The notes beneath the pieces were generated by a model. It searched no databases. It was not told the DNA's origin and saw only the letters and a program-made list of their open reading frames with translations. DNA of 64,000 nt from Micromonospora sp. WMMD1102 (GTDB lineage: Bacteria > Actinomycetota > Actinomycetes > Mycobacteriales > Micromonosporaceae): NCBI RefSeq assembly GCF_029626265.1, contig NZ_JARUBN010000001.1, positions 4,653,001-4,717,000 of the forward strand, given 5' to 3'. This document shows positions 36,932-45,304 of this stretch, piece by piece. The position numbers and the translations under genes are program-made. Every line of letters starts with the position of its first letter. Position 1 is the first letter of the stretch.

Positions 36932-37516
36932 TCAGTGGTAGACGCGCTCACCGGCCCGGATCGGCGTCGAGATCCGGTTCTCCTCCGGCGCCAGCGGACA
37001 GGCCCACCGGTCGTCGTACGCGCAGGAGGGGTTGTAGGCGTAGTTGAGGTCGAGCCGCAGCCGACCGCCGGGCAGCACCGTCAGGCCCCGGCCGTGGGTG
37101 CCCTTCACCGTGTCGGTGAGATAGCGCCCGCCGCCGTACGTCTCCCGGCCGGCGGTACCGTCCCGGAACGGCAGGAAGAGCCCGCCGCCGTACGCCTCGA
37201 TCCACCAGAGGGTCAGCGGGCCCCACGGCGTCTCGGCGATGCCGCACCGGCGGTACCGCACCACGCCGTCCGGCCCGCCGGTGTCGATGCTCAGCGTGCC
37301 GGTGGCCGGGCGGATCGGCACGTCGACCACGGCCGACGGCTCGGCCGGGAAGTAGCGCAGCCCGGTGAAGCGGGGCCGCTCGGCCAGCGGGATCGGTGAC
37401 TGCGGGTGCCCGGCGAACAGGGCGTCCCGGGCCGCCCGGAAGCCGGCCAGGTCGAGATCTGACAGGTAGAGCCGGGTCACCTGCTCGCGCCAGTCCGCCA
37501 GCTCCAGTTCGTCCAC
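36932..37516 (-). CDS. DUF1684 domain protein
   Basis: The protein has 194 residues from GTG 37516. It shows the family pattern ADWREQVTRLYLSDLDLAGFRAARDALFAGHPQSPIP, GLRYFPAEPS, PWGPLTLWWIEAYGGGLFLPFRDGTAGRETYGGGRYL and LDLNYAYNPSCAYDDRWACPLAPEENRI. These invariant aromatic and cysteine residues define DUF1684, which has no established function. An earlier in-frame start at 37639 would overlap the promoter region of the divergent MarR gene and is less likely. Confidence 0.88.
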   Translation of the reverse strand: MDELELADWREQVTRLYLSDLDLAGFRAARDALFAGHPQSPIPLAERPRFTGLRYFPAEPSAVVDVPIRPATGTLSIDTGGPDGVVRYRRCGIAETPWGPLTLWWIEAYGGGLFLPFRDGTAGRETYGGGRYLTDTVKGTHGRGLTVLPGGRLRLDLNYAYNPSCAYDDRWACPLAPEENRISTPIRAGERVYH

Positions 37517-37585
37517 CTGACCGAGCCTAGCGTCGGCGGGCGGCCGACGACGACGGCACCACCCGGTCGACAGGTACTTCAAAGT

Positions 37586-37610
37586 CGCACAACCTGACCA
37601 AGGTCGTGTG
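37586..37610. promoter_or_regulatory. Interrupted palindrome, candidate MarR operator
   Basis: CGCACAACCT-GACCA-AGGTCGTGTG (10-5-10) matches at 8 of 10 arm positions and lies between the divergent DUF1684 and MarR genes. A second 7-bp inverted pair, GACCAAG (37596-37602) and CTTGGTC (37621-37627), overlaps it. The rest of the region includes an AT-rich stretch (37644-37658) that should be the marR promoter. Confidence 0.45.
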
Positions 37611-37675
37611 ATCGAGTGAGCTTGGTCGCGTACGAGCAAGTGCTTTAGATTTTAAATAGTGCTACAGTCGAGGGC

Positions 37676-38188
37676 ATGGAGGAAGGTCTGGACGCCGAGC
37701 GGCTGGCCTGCTGGCGGGCGTATGTCGAGTCGAGTCAGCTCCTGCTCAACCGGCTCGACGACGAGCTGCGCGGCGCAAGTGAGCTGAGCCTGGCCGACTA
37801 CCACGTGCTGGTCCTGCTCTCCGAGGCGCCCCGGCAACGGCTCCGGATGGGCGAGCTGGCCGGTCGGCTGGTCTTCTCGCCGAGTCGACTGACATACCAG
37901 ATCTCCTCGATGGAGCGGCGCGGCCTGGTCGCCCGGCAGAGCTGCCCGGAGGACCGCCGGGGCAGCGAGGCGGTGCTGACCGCCGCCGGGCTGCTCACCC
38001 TGCGCGACGCCGCACCGCAGCACGCGGCCTCGGTGCGCGGCTATCTGATGGACGACCTCGACGAGGCCGAGGTCGCCTGCCTCACCCGGGTCTTCGACCG
38101 GCTGGCCGGGCGGTTGAGGGCTGACGGCACCACCACCCCGGCCTCCCGAACCCCCGGCAGCGTCAGCGTCAGCGTCAAGGAGAAGTAG
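37676..38188 (+). CDS. MarR-family transcriptional regulator
   Basis: The protein has 170 residues. Typical features are the dimer helix ARWxx-like RLACWRAYVESSQLLLNRLDDELR, LSLADYHVLVLLSEAPRQRLRMGELAGRLVFSPSRLTYQISSMERRGLVARQSCPEDRRGSEAVLTAAG (winged HTH, ~45-115), then a C-terminal dimer helix. Its stop is 2 bp before the pirin start, whose ribosome site overlaps the marR stop, so the two genes form an operon. It probably represses itself and pirin, with a small redox or phenolic ligand typical for the family. Confidence 0.9.
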   Translation: MEEGLDAERLACWRAYVESSQLLLNRLDDELRGASELSLADYHVLVLLSEAPRQRLRMGELAGRLVFSPSRLTYQISSMERRGLVARQSCPEDRRGSEAVLTAAGLLTLRDAAPQHAASVRGYLMDDLDEAEVACLTRVFDRLAGRLRADGTTTPASRTPGSVSVSVKEK

Positions 38189-38190
38189 CC

Positions 38191-39180
38191 ATGCCCGCGA
38201 TCACCGTCGACGACGTCCTGGTCCTGCCCCGCCTGCCCCGGCTCGGCGCGACCACCACCTACCGGCCGGTCCGCCGGCTGGTCACCGCGCCCAGCGGCTA
38301 CGAGGGCGAGGGCTTCCCGGTCCGCCGGGCCTTCGCCGGGGTACCGCTCACCGAACTGGACCCGTTCATCCACCTCGACCAGATGGGCGAGGTCGACTAC
38401 GCCCCCGGCGAGCCGAAGGGGACCTCCTGGCACCCGCACCGGGGCTTCGAGACCGTCACCTACATCATCGACGGGGTCTTCGACCACCAGGACTCGCACG
38501 GCGGTGGCGGCACCATCACCAACGGCGACACCCAGTGGATGACCGCCGGACGCGGCCTGCTGCACATCGAGGCGCCACCGGAGCACCTGGTGGTGAGCGG
38601 CGGCCTCTTCCACGGGCTGCAACTCTGGGTCAACCTGCCCCGGGCGGCCAAGATGAACCCGCCGCGCTACCAGGACATCCGGGGCCGGGAGTCGGCCCTG
38701 CTGACCACGCCGGACGGCGGCGCCCTGCTCCGGGTCATCGCCGGCGAGGTGGCCGGGCACACCGGCCCGGGCAGCACGCACACCCCGATCACCGTCACGC
38801 ACGTGACGGTGCAGCCGGGCGCCGAGGTGGAGCTGCCCTGGCGGCCCGACTTCAACGCGCTGGTCTACGTGCTGGCCGGCCGGGGCACGGTCGGCGCCGA
38901 CCGCCGGCCGGTGCGCACCGGCCAGCTCGCGGTGCACGGGCCCGGCGACGCGCTGCGGTTCGCCGCCGACGAGCGGCAGGAGACGGCCACCCCCGCCCTG
39001 GAGGTGTACGTGATGGGCGGTCAGCCGATCCGCGAGCCGGTGGCGCACTACGGTCCGTTCGTGATGAACAGCCGGGCCGAGCTGGTGCAGGCCTTCGAGG
39101 ACTACCAGGCCGGTCGGCTCGGCGTGGTGCCGGCCCGCCGTACCCCGCACACCGACGGCAGCGCGGCACGGCCCTCCTGA
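38191..39180 (+). CDS. Pirin family protein
   Basis: The protein has 329 residues and two cupin domains. The first bears the metal site (WHPHRGFETVTYIIDGVFDHQDSHG with three histidines and TAGRGLLHIEAPPEHL providing Glu). Metal-binding HxH and H residues are intact, as in quercetinase-active pirins. The second half (VTVQPGAEVELPWRPDFNALVYVLAGRGTVG) lacks the metal ligands. It is iron-dependent; the role could be quercetin oxidation or redox signalling. Co-transcribed with the MarR gene, which is a common pairing. Confidence 0.92.
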   Translation: MPAITVDDVLVLPRLPRLGATTTYRPVRRLVTAPSGYEGEGFPVRRAFAGVPLTELDPFIHLDQMGEVDYAPGEPKGTSWHPHRGFETVTYIIDGVFDHQDSHGGGGTITNGDTQWMTAGRGLLHIEAPPEHLVVSGGLFHGLQLWVNLPRAAKMNPPRYQDIRGRESALLTTPDGGALLRVIAGEVAGHTGPGSTHTPITVTHVTVQPGAEVELPWRPDFNALVYVLAGRGTVGADRRPVRTGQLAVHGPGDALRFAADERQETATPALEVYVMGGQPIREPVAHYGPFVMNSRAELVQAFEDYQAGRLGVVPARRTPHTDGSAARPS

Positions 39181-39266
39181 CCCCCGCTCCGGCACGCCGG
39201 CAGGTCCGCCCCAGCGGGTGAACCTGCCGGCGTGCTCGCGTCCTGCCGGCGCGATACCCGTCGAGC

Positions 39267-39307
39267 GTCAACGGTTTGTTGACAGACGCCGTCGGGCACG
39301 ACACGAT
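39267..39307 (+). promoter_or_regulatory. Operator-promoter of the HSP18-type regulator
   Basis: GTCAAC-N5-GTTGAC (39267-39283) is a perfect 6-bp palindrome whose right half overlaps a TTGACA -35 box (39279-39284). A 17-bp spacer leads to CACGAT (39302-39307). Transcription would start at about 39314, the first base of the ATG, predicting a leaderless mRNA. Confidence 0.55.
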
Positions 39308-39313
39308 CCCCGG

Positions 39314-40102
39314 ATGCGACCAGGGAAGCCAACCGGCGACGAAATCCCCGACGATGCCGTCGCCGCACATTCGGCAGTGCTGGCCGCCGCCGCCGGCAAT
39401 AGTGCCGGCCGATCCGAGCCACTGGCCGCGATGCGGCTGCTCGCCGGCCTGCGGGCCGGGTTGGACGAGGCGGAACGCCAGCTCATCGAGGCCGCCAGGG
39501 AACGGCGGGCGAGTTGGGCCCAGATCGCCACGGCACTCGGGCTGACCAGCCGGCAGGCGGCCGAGCAGCGCTGGGTACGCCTCTCCGGCGCCGCGACCCG
39601 GGACCCGTCCCGAGTACGTGCCGACCGGCGGCGTCAACAGGTCGTTGACAGTCGATTCGGGCCGACTGTGCCGGAACTGCGGGCCGAGGTGACCGCCGTG
39701 TACCGGCAGCTCGGCGCGGAGCCGGACCGGGACGACCGGCACCCCCGGATCCGGCTGGCCCGCACCACGCTCGGCCTGGCCGGATCGGCCGAACCCGGCG
39801 GGTTGTACGCGCTGGCCGCGCAGGCCCTCGACGACCTCGACCAGATCCCGGCCGAGCAGTCCGGCGGGGCGCTGCCGGTTGCCCGCGACCGGCTCCGCCG
39901 GGCCCTGCGCCGGGCCACCCCACCGGCCACCCCACCGGCCGCCCCACCGGCCGCCCCACCGGCCGCCCCACCGGCCGCCCCACCGGCCGCCCCACCGGCG
40001 AGCCCGCCGGAAGCCGGGCCACCGGAAGCCGGGCCACCGGGAAACGCGCCGCCCGCAGGCCCGAGCCGGCCGGGCGGGAAGCGCCGCCAACCGCCGACTT
40101 GA
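39314..40102 (+). CDS. Helix-turn-helix protein, HSP18-regulator-like
   Basis: The protein has 262 residues. Residues ~45-110 (AAMRLLAGLRAGLDEAERQLIEAARERRASWAQIATALGLTSRQAAEQRWVRLSGAA) form a helical domain ending in a classic HTH. The middle is helical (VPELRAEVTAVYRQLGA). The C-terminus is Pro/Ala low complexity with seven 12-bp repeats (PPAA). The HTH module resembles proteins called HSP18 transcriptional regulators in actinomycetes; this naming is from memory. It carries the operator-like palindrome GTCAAC-N5-GTTGAC both at its promoter and inside its coding sequence (39633-39649), which suggests autoregulation. Confidence 0.65.
   Translation: MRPGKPTGDEIPDDAVAAHSAVLAAAAGNSAGRSEPLAAMRLLAGLRAGLDEAERQLIEAARERRASWAQIATALGLTSRQAAEQRWVRLSGAATRDPSRVRADRRRQQVVDSRFGPTVPELRAEVTAVYRQLGAEPDRDDRHPRIRLARTTLGLAGSAEPGGLYALAAQALDDLDQIPAEQSGGALPVARDRLRRALRRATPPATPPAAPPAAPPAAPPAAPPAAPPASPPEAGPPEAGPPGNAPPAGPSRPGGKRRQPPT
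39633..39649 (+). promoter_or_regulatory. Second GTCAAC-N5-GTTGAC palindrome, intragenic
   Basis: The same 6-5-6 palindrome as at the promoter occurs about 320 bp into the gene, with identical arms and a different spacer (AGGTC versus GGTTT). Confidence 0.5.
39917..40000 (+). repeat. 12-bp tandem repeat, seven copies
   Basis: Seven consecutive 12-bp units (ACCCCACCGGCC twice, GCCCCACCGGCC then GCCCCACCGGCG at the end) encode TPPA/APPA tetrapeptides in the tail of the HSP18-like protein. Confidence 0.9.
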
Positions 40103-40122
40103 GTCGACCCGACTGAAGTTCT

Positions 40123-40153
40123 GGTTGACAAGCGCCGATCAGCCGACCGAGGA
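40123..40153 (+). promoter_or_regulatory. Promoter candidate for the MFS gene
   Basis: TTGACA within GGTTGACAAGCG (around 40124) is followed after 17-18 bp by GAGGAT. The half-site GTTGAC is shared with the preceding gene's operator, but the left half is not conserved. Confidence 0.4.
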
Positions 40154-40191
40154 TGTGAGTCCCCACGACTCAACCCCTCGGAGGACAGAAC

Positions 40192-41538
40192 GTGCGCACG
40201 AGACGACGGCTCGACCCCGAACGGCGCAACATCCTGCTCTTCGTCGGCGTCTCGGCGGTCTCCGGCTTCGGCGGCACCGCGCTGAACGTGGTCGCCGGAG
40301 TGTGGGTGCTCGACCTCTCCGGCTCCGGCAGCGTGGCCGCGCTCACCGGCCTCTGCCTCTTCGCCCCGACACTGCTCGGCCCGCTCCTCGGCGCGGCCGT
40401 CGACCGGCTGCCCCGCCAGCGGCTCGTCGTCTGGACCCACCTGCTCACCGCCGTGGCCGTGCTGTCGCTGCTGGCGGTCCGCAGCGAAGCCCAGGTCTGG
40501 ATCGTCTACGTCGTGATGCTCGGCTACGGCACCAGCCTCGTCCTGGTCGACGTCGCGGAGAACGCCCTGCTGCCGGCCGCGCTGCCGCCGCACGAACTCG
40601 GCAAGGTCAACGGGATGCGGACGAGCGCGCAGGAGGGGATGAAGCTGGTCGCCCCGCTGGCCGGCGCGGGACTCTTCGCCTGGCGGGGCGGATATCCGGT
40701 GGTCGCGCTCACCGCTCTGGCGCTCGTCCTGGCCGGCGGTCTCTACCGGCTGCTCCGGATCCGTACCGACGTCCCGACCGTACCGGGAACCGCAGGCCAC
40801 AGCGCGGCCGAATCCGGAACCGGACGGCACCGGAGCGGAACCGGCGGCCGCGGACTCCTGGCCGGCGCCGCTTTCCTGTGGCGGCACCCGGAGCTGCGTA
40901 CGTGTGTCCTGATCGGATCCACCACGATCGGAATGTCCGGACTGACCACCGCCGCCGTCTACGCCGTCGTCACCGAGGACCTGCACCAGCCCGCCGCGTT
41001 CGTCGGCGTACTCTCCTCGGCCCAGGGCGCCGGATCGTTGCTCGGCGGGCTGCTCGTGCCCCGGCTGCTGCGTACCCGGGGAAGTCTCGCCGTCGGCGCA
41101 CTGGGCGCCGCGCTCTTCGCGCTCGGCACGCTGGGCCGCCTCGTTCCCTGGACCCCGGCGGCGGTGGCCTGCTCGGTGCTGGTCGGGATCGGCCTGCCGT
41201 GGACCCTGGTCGCCGCCGTGACGGCGGTGCAGTCGCGCACCCCCGGGGCGCTGCTCGGCCGGGTGTCGGGCAGCGCCAGCACCCTGCTCTTCGCACCGGT
41301 CGCGATCACCACCCCGGTCGGTGCGGCCCTGGTGCTGCCGGACCACCGCCTGCCACTGCTGGTCGCCGCCGTGCTCTGCCTCGGTGTCGGTCCGGTCACG
41401 CTGCGGATGGCCCGCCGCGCCGATCACCCCGGCACCGAAGCCGGCCCCGCCACGGAACCACCCTGGGACGACGCCGGCCCGAGCGGACCGGCACAGCTCT
41501 CCGGCGGCGGCACCCGGTCACCGGCGGCCCGGTCCTGA
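40192..41538 (+). CDS. MFS transporter (drug-efflux-type)
   Basis: The protein has 448 residues and about 11-12 membrane helices. The N-terminus contains LDPERRNILLFVGVSAVSGFGGTALNVVAGVWVLDLSGSGSVAALTGLCLFAPTLLGPLLGAAVDRLPRQR (motif A-like loop between helices 2 and 3). A central charged loop (GTAGHSAAESGTGRHRSGTGG) and a second half with GRVSGSASTLLFAPVAITTPVGAALV follow. The organisation is that of EntS/MDR-like exporters. GTG 40192 follows a GGAGGACAG ribosome site. It could be co-regulated with the upstream HTH gene (promoter shares a half-site). Confidence 0.85.
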   Translation: MRTRRRLDPERRNILLFVGVSAVSGFGGTALNVVAGVWVLDLSGSGSVAALTGLCLFAPTLLGPLLGAAVDRLPRQRLVVWTHLLTAVAVLSLLAVRSEAQVWIVYVVMLGYGTSLVLVDVAENALLPAALPPHELGKVNGMRTSAQEGMKLVAPLAGAGLFAWRGGYPVVALTALALVLAGGLYRLLRIRTDVPTVPGTAGHSAAESGTGRHRSGTGGRGLLAGAAFLWRHPELRTCVLIGSTTIGMSGLTTAAVYAVVTEDLHQPAAFVGVLSSAQGAGSLLGGLLVPRLLRTRGSLAVGALGAALFALGTLGRLVPWTPAAVACSVLVGIGLPWTLVAAVTAVQSRTPGALLGRVSGSASTLLFAPVAITTPVGAALVLPDHRLPLLVAAVLCLGVGPVTLRMARRADHPGTEAGPATEPPWDDAGPSGPAQLSGGGTRSPAARS

Positions 41539-41603
41539 CGATCGGGCGTCGGACCCGCCAGCCGGGTCGGCCGGCGGGTCCGGTCAACGGGAGATCGACC
41601 CCC

Positions 41604-41738
41604 TCAGGTGGAGACCGCGAAGATGCCGGCCACCCCGAGCACGACCATCACCAGCACCGCGACGAGGGCGCCGCGCTCGTTCTCCACCGCCGCCCGGTCC
41701 GGTTGGTCCCGATCGGCATCCATGATCTCACTGGACAT
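41604..41738 (-). CDS. Small single-span membrane protein
   Basis: The protein has 44 residues: an acidic N-terminus (MSSEIMDADRDQPDRAAVENERG) and one membrane helix ALVAVLVMVVLGVAGIFAV. GAGGACAG lies 3 bp before ATG 41738, a real ribosome site. Such short single-span proteins are common and usually unnamed; no function inferred. Confidence 0.5.
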   Translation of the reverse strand: MSSEIMDADRDQPDRAAVENERGALVAVLVMVVLGVAGIFAVST

Positions 41739-42104
41739 GCTGTCCTCCCCTGGTCGTCGCCTGCACTCCGACGGGCCGGACGACCATCGCCGTACCGGCT
41801 CCGGCGTTCTGCCGCCGTTGTCCGGTCTCCGACACCCTGGCGCTGGTACGCCGGTGGTCGTCCTCGCCTCGGCGCCGCTGCGGGCACCCGGGCTGCCCGG
41901 AGCCGCGCGGAAGCACAGCCCCCTGCCGTCGCGCGCGATCCGGGGCAACCCGACATCGGAGTTGCCGCTCTGGGCGATCGGAAACCCGGCAGCCCGACCC
42001 GATTCCGGGGTAGCCTGCGGCCGGATCCCCACCCGAGGCGGCGGAACGTGCCCGGATGCGGGTGCCGGTCACGTATCGTCCGGGTCGAGCCGTTCCGGCA
42101 TCCG
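41739..42104. other. 366-bp region without a supported gene
   Basis: Several frames are open here by high GC, but none shows a credible start, motif or domain. It should contain the promoter of the 44-residue protein gene (minus strand) and the 3' flank of the frameshifted methyltransferase gene. Confidence 0.4.
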
Positions 42105-43224
42105 TCAGCGTTGGATCCAGTTCGTCGGCACCAGGATCGGCTGGTCGGGGTCACCGGCCGGCACCAGCCGGGACGTCCACTCCGAGATGGTCGGCTCACC
42201 CCGGGCCACCCAGCGGTCCCGCAGGGCGATCGCGTCGGCGGCGTACCGGGCCGCGTAGGGTCCGGCCGCCCGCACCGAACCGTCGGCGAGCAGACCGGCC
42301 CCACCGCCGTGCACCTCGTCGAGCAGGACGGCTCCGCCGGGACCGCCCCAGCCGCCGGCCGGACCGGCCGAGAAGGTGGTACGCCGATCCCAGGCCCCGA
42401 CCGCGAACCACAGGTCGTGGTAGCGGAAGACGTCCAACGGCGGGCGCCACCGGGCCGGCTGCCGCACGGTCGGCGGTGGGAACGCGGCCGCCCGCCGGGG
42501 CAGCGGGTGCGCACCCGGATACCGGGCCGCCAGCGGACCGGCCGCGGACATGAACCCGGCCCGCAGCTCACCGCGCCTCGGCCACCCCCCGGACACCCGG
42601 CCGGATGCGCAGCACCGGGTGGTTGCCGGCGTGTTCGACCGGGGCGAGCAGGTAACCGCCCGGGACGAGTTGGTCCAGCCAACGCGGCGACACCCCGGTC
42701 ACCCCGACCGTGACCACCACCCGGTCGTAGCCGGTCTCCGCCGGCGCCCCGAGGTAACCGTCGCCGAGGCGTACGTCGACGGCGCCGGCCAGGCCGACCC
42801 TGCGCAGTGCCGCCTCGGCCCGCTCCACCACGTCGGGAGCGATGTCCACCGTGGTCACCCGGGCGCCCATCGCGGTCATCAGCGCCGCGTTGTATCCGGT
42901 GCCGACGCCGATCTCCAGTACCCGGCTGCCGGGGCGCAGCTCCAGGGACTCGATCATCGCCGCCATCAGCGACGGCTGGCTCGACGAGCTGGCCGGTATC
43001 CCGTCGACGAGTTTCGTCACCAGCGGATGGTTCCGGTAGACCAGCGGCAGGAAGTCGGGATCGTCCGGCCCGAGCCAGCGGCCGTCGCCGCCGTCGAAAC
43101 CGGTCGCCACGAACTCCTCCCGGGGCACCGTGCGGAACGCCTGGACCAGCTCGTCCGCGCCGAGCAGTCCCTCCTGGCGCAGCTGGTCGACGTACCGGGC
43201 GCGTAACTCGTCGGCCGCCGTCAC
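42105..43224 (-). pseudogene. PIMT-like O-methyltransferase, frameshifted
   Basis: Reading from GTG 43224, 218 residues are a protein-L-isoaspartate methyltransferase-like domain (FRTVPREEFV, SQPSLMAAMIESLELRPGSRVLEIGVGTGYNAALM with the SAM loop, VTTVDIAPDVVERAE). The frame stops at 42568. A second frame, offset by one base, continues from ~42585 to 42105 with RRGELRAGFMSAAGPLAARYP and LDVFRYHDLWFAVGAWDRR. This is the C-terminal extension expected in the ~370-residue actinobacterial homologues. The switch falls in a run of six Cs (42585-42590; Gs on the coding strand). One base fewer there joins the frames. Sequencing error or real frameshift cannot be told apart. Confidence 0.65.
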
Positions 43225-43230
43225 GGCCCG

Positions 43231-43293
43231 GCCGTCCGGGCAGCCACACCGGCCGTCCCGGGAGCCACACCGGGCGTCCCGGCAGTCGGACAG
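43231..43293. repeat. 21-bp imperfect tandem repeat, about three copies
   Basis: Units 43231-43251, 43252-43272 and 43273-43293 (core GCCGTCC-GGAGCCACACCG) occupy the gap between the two minus-strand genes; the third is decayed. Confidence 0.75.
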
Positions 43294-43300
43294 GCCGGGC

Positions 43301-43963
43301 TCAGTACCATGCCCAGGACTCGCTGCCCGGCAGTGCGAACGACGATCGTGGCGAGTAGAAACCCCACAGCAACTCCAACGGGTTGGCCGGGCGGAGCGCG
43401 AAGACGGGATGGTCCGGCGCGAGGAACTCCACCGACTCGATCTCGAACGGCGTCACCGGCTCGAAGACGTACGGGCAACTGGCGCCGGTGAGCCGGTCGC
43501 CGAGCCGGCTGAGGTAGCGGACGTGTCCCCGGTATACCCGGCTGACGGCGCCACCGACCCGGGCGGTGGTGCGGATCAGCGCCACTCCGTCCACTTCGGT
43601 CACCGCCACCAGCGCCTGCCCGACGATCTCGATCGTGGTCCGGCCGGCGGCGGCCGGCACACCGCGTACCGCCGCCTGGGTCCGGGCGAGCGGACTCGAA
43701 CTGAGGTGGTGGGCATACCAGCGGGCCGAGCCCGAGTCGACCAGTTCGAGGTCCGGGCCGAGTCCGGCTGCCGAATAGCTCTCCAGCCCGGAGGTCTGCG
43801 CCGCGTCGTCCACCACGTACTGCTGGAGGAAGACCTGTCGGTTCGCCGGCAGCCGGAGGCCCGGCGGCACCGTCGCCGCGACCGCCTCGGGATCCGCCGG
43901 CACCCAGCCGAAGTGCAGCATCCGGCAGTGCACGACGAGTTGCGGCGGAACGGGCTGACTCAC
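43301..43963 (-). CDS. Hypothetical protein, possibly acetoacetate-decarboxylase-like
   Basis: The protein has 220 residues. It begins QLVVHCRMLHFGWVPADPEAVAATVPPGLRLPANRQVFLQQYVVDDA, contains ARWYAHHLSSSPLARTQAAVRGVPAA, RVYRGHVRYLSRLG and ends PLELLWGFYSPRSSFALPGSESWAWY. The layout of a beta-barrel with paired Gly/Pro turns recalls the acetoacetate decarboxylase superfamily, but I do not see its catalytic Lys region with certainty. GTG 43963 follows AGGAGCCCT. It is 76 bp upstream of the methyltransferase gene in the same direction and may be co-transcribed. Confidence 0.5.
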   Translation of the reverse strand: MSQPVPPQLVVHCRMLHFGWVPADPEAVAATVPPGLRLPANRQVFLQQYVVDDAAQTSGLESYSAAGLGPDLELVDSGSARWYAHHLSSSPLARTQAAVRGVPAAAGRTTIEIVGQALVAVTEVDGVALIRTTARVGGAVSRVYRGHVRYLSRLGDRLTGASCPYVFEPVTPFEIESVEFLAPDHPVFALRPANPLELLWGFYSPRSSFALPGSESWAWY

Positions 43964-44062
43964 AGGGCTCCTGTCGTCGGCGGGTTAGCCGCGACGCTAC
44001 GACCGGCCCCGGGGGCAGACAAGCGCCGGCAAGACGGATAGTCGACAGTCACCTCCGCCGGC

Positions 44063-45304
44063 TCAGGCCGTTCGGGCCGCCAGGCTCAGCAGGGCCGGCA
44101 CGTCCGCGGCGTGGAACGCCCGCTCGGCCGGTTCGATCCGGGCCAGGAAGTCGGCGGCGACCGCCGCCATCCACAGCGGAGCAACCGGACGAAGCAGCTC
44201 GATCGCGCGGGCCGGATCGCTGCCCGGCACGCTCGACCGCCAGCGCCGGACCCACTCCTCGACCAGCGTCCGGGCCGGCTCGGGCTCGACGGACTCGGTC
44301 AGCCGCAGGATGTCGAAACCGGGATGCCCGACGAAGCCGTCCCCCCAGTCAATGATCACCCGGCGGTCGCCGGCGATCCGGACGTTGCCCGGATGCAGAT
44401 CGCCGTGCACGAGGGTGTCCGGCAGGCCGCAGCGGCCCAGCTCGGCCAGCCGGTCCGGCAGCCCGTCCAACAGCGACCGCAGCTGCGCCAGGTCCGGGCC
44501 GTGCGCGGCGAGCCGGTCCCGTACCGTCCGGGCCAGCGCCATCCCCCGCCGGTCCGGGACCCCGGCGGCGACCAGCCGCTCCACCTGGTCGACCGAGGCG
44601 AGCTGGAGCCGGTGGTGGTCGGCGGCGACCTCGGCCCGGCCGGCCGGCGGCAGCCCGTAGCCGTCCTCGCCCGGCACGTGTTCCAGCAGCATCCGCCCGT
44701 GGTCGTCGGCGGCGATCAGCACCGGGACCAGGTCGGGCACCGCCGTGCCGAGCCAGCGCAGCAGCACCGGCTCGTGTGCGAAGAACCCGGGCACCTGCTT
44801 GAGCCACACCGGCGGACCGGCCCCGACCGCACCGTCCGGCCCTGCCCCCTCCGGCCCTCGCATGTCCGGCCCTCGCATGTCCAGCCGCCAGATCGCCGAC
44901 AGGTTCCAGGCCCGCTGCGGCACGGCGACGTGCGGGCCCCGGCCCGCCCGGTGCAGTTCGGCGGCGGCCCAGCGCAGGCTCGCCGCCGGCCCGCCCGGCA
45001 CCGCCCAGGGCGCCCGCAGCGGCTCGGCCGACAGGTCCAGCCGGGTCGGCGCCAGTGGCAACCCGGACGGCAGAGCGGCTCCCTCGGAGAGCTGGGCCAG
45101 ATAGCCGACCGTGCCGCCGGGTGGCCCGCTGCGGTCGGCGTGCAGCAGTCGCAGTACCGAGACGTCGAGGCCGTACCGCGTCCGGGCGCCGGCCACCACG
45201 TCGCCGACCTCCTGCCACCACGGCGCCGGTACGTCGTACCGGGGCAGCACCCCGAGGGGGCGGCCGGCGGCGTCGAGCAGGTGCAGCAGCACCGTCCGGG
45301 TCAC
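44063..45304 (-). CDS. Aminoglycoside-phosphotransferase-family kinase
   Basis: The protein has about 413 residues; GTG 45304 overlaps the allantoicase stop (GTGA), though GTG 45310 is also possible. The N-terminal ~120 residues (VLLHLLDAAGRPLGVLPRYDVPAPWWQEVGDV, then a segment HVAVPQRAWN) resemble no known motif. The C-terminal ~250 residues are an APH fold: LVHGDLHPGNVRIAGDRRVIIDWGDGFVGHPGFDILRL, with HGDxHxxN and IDWGD. It phosphorylates an unknown small molecule. As the last gene of the purine operon it may handle a downstream metabolite, but this is only context. A 15-bp duplication gives MRGPDMRGP in a loop. Confidence 0.75.
   Translation of the reverse strand: MTRTVLLHLLDAAGRPLGVLPRYDVPAPWWQEVGDVVAGARTRYGLDVSVLRLLHADRSGPPGGTVGYLAQLSEGAALPSGLPLAPTRLDLSAEPLRAPWAVPGGPAASLRWAAAELHRAGRGPHVAVPQRAWNLSAIWRLDMRGPDMRGPEGAGPDGAVGAGPPVWLKQVPGFFAHEPVLLRWLGTAVPDLVPVLIAADDHGRMLLEHVPGEDGYGLPPAGRAEVAADHHRLQLASVDQVERLVAAGVPDRRGMALARTVRDRLAAHGPDLAQLRSLLDGLPDRLAELGRCGLPDTLVHGDLHPGNVRIAGDRRVIIDWGDGFVGHPGFDILRLTESVEPEPARTLVEEWVRRWRSSVPGSDPARAIELLRPVAPLWMAAVAADFLARIEPAERAFHAADVPALLSLAARTA

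Noticed and set aside
37639..37663. AGTGCT direct repeats flanking the AT-rich marR upstream region
   Set aside because: Six-base direct repeats 19 bp apart are short and can be chance; the palindrome at 37586 is a better operator candidate.
41608..42258. Plus-strand ORF of 216 codons in the gap between the small membrane protein gene and the methyltransferase
   Set aside because: It overlaps the methyltransferase 3' end on the other strand and has a Ser/Arg-rich composition with no domain or ribosome site.
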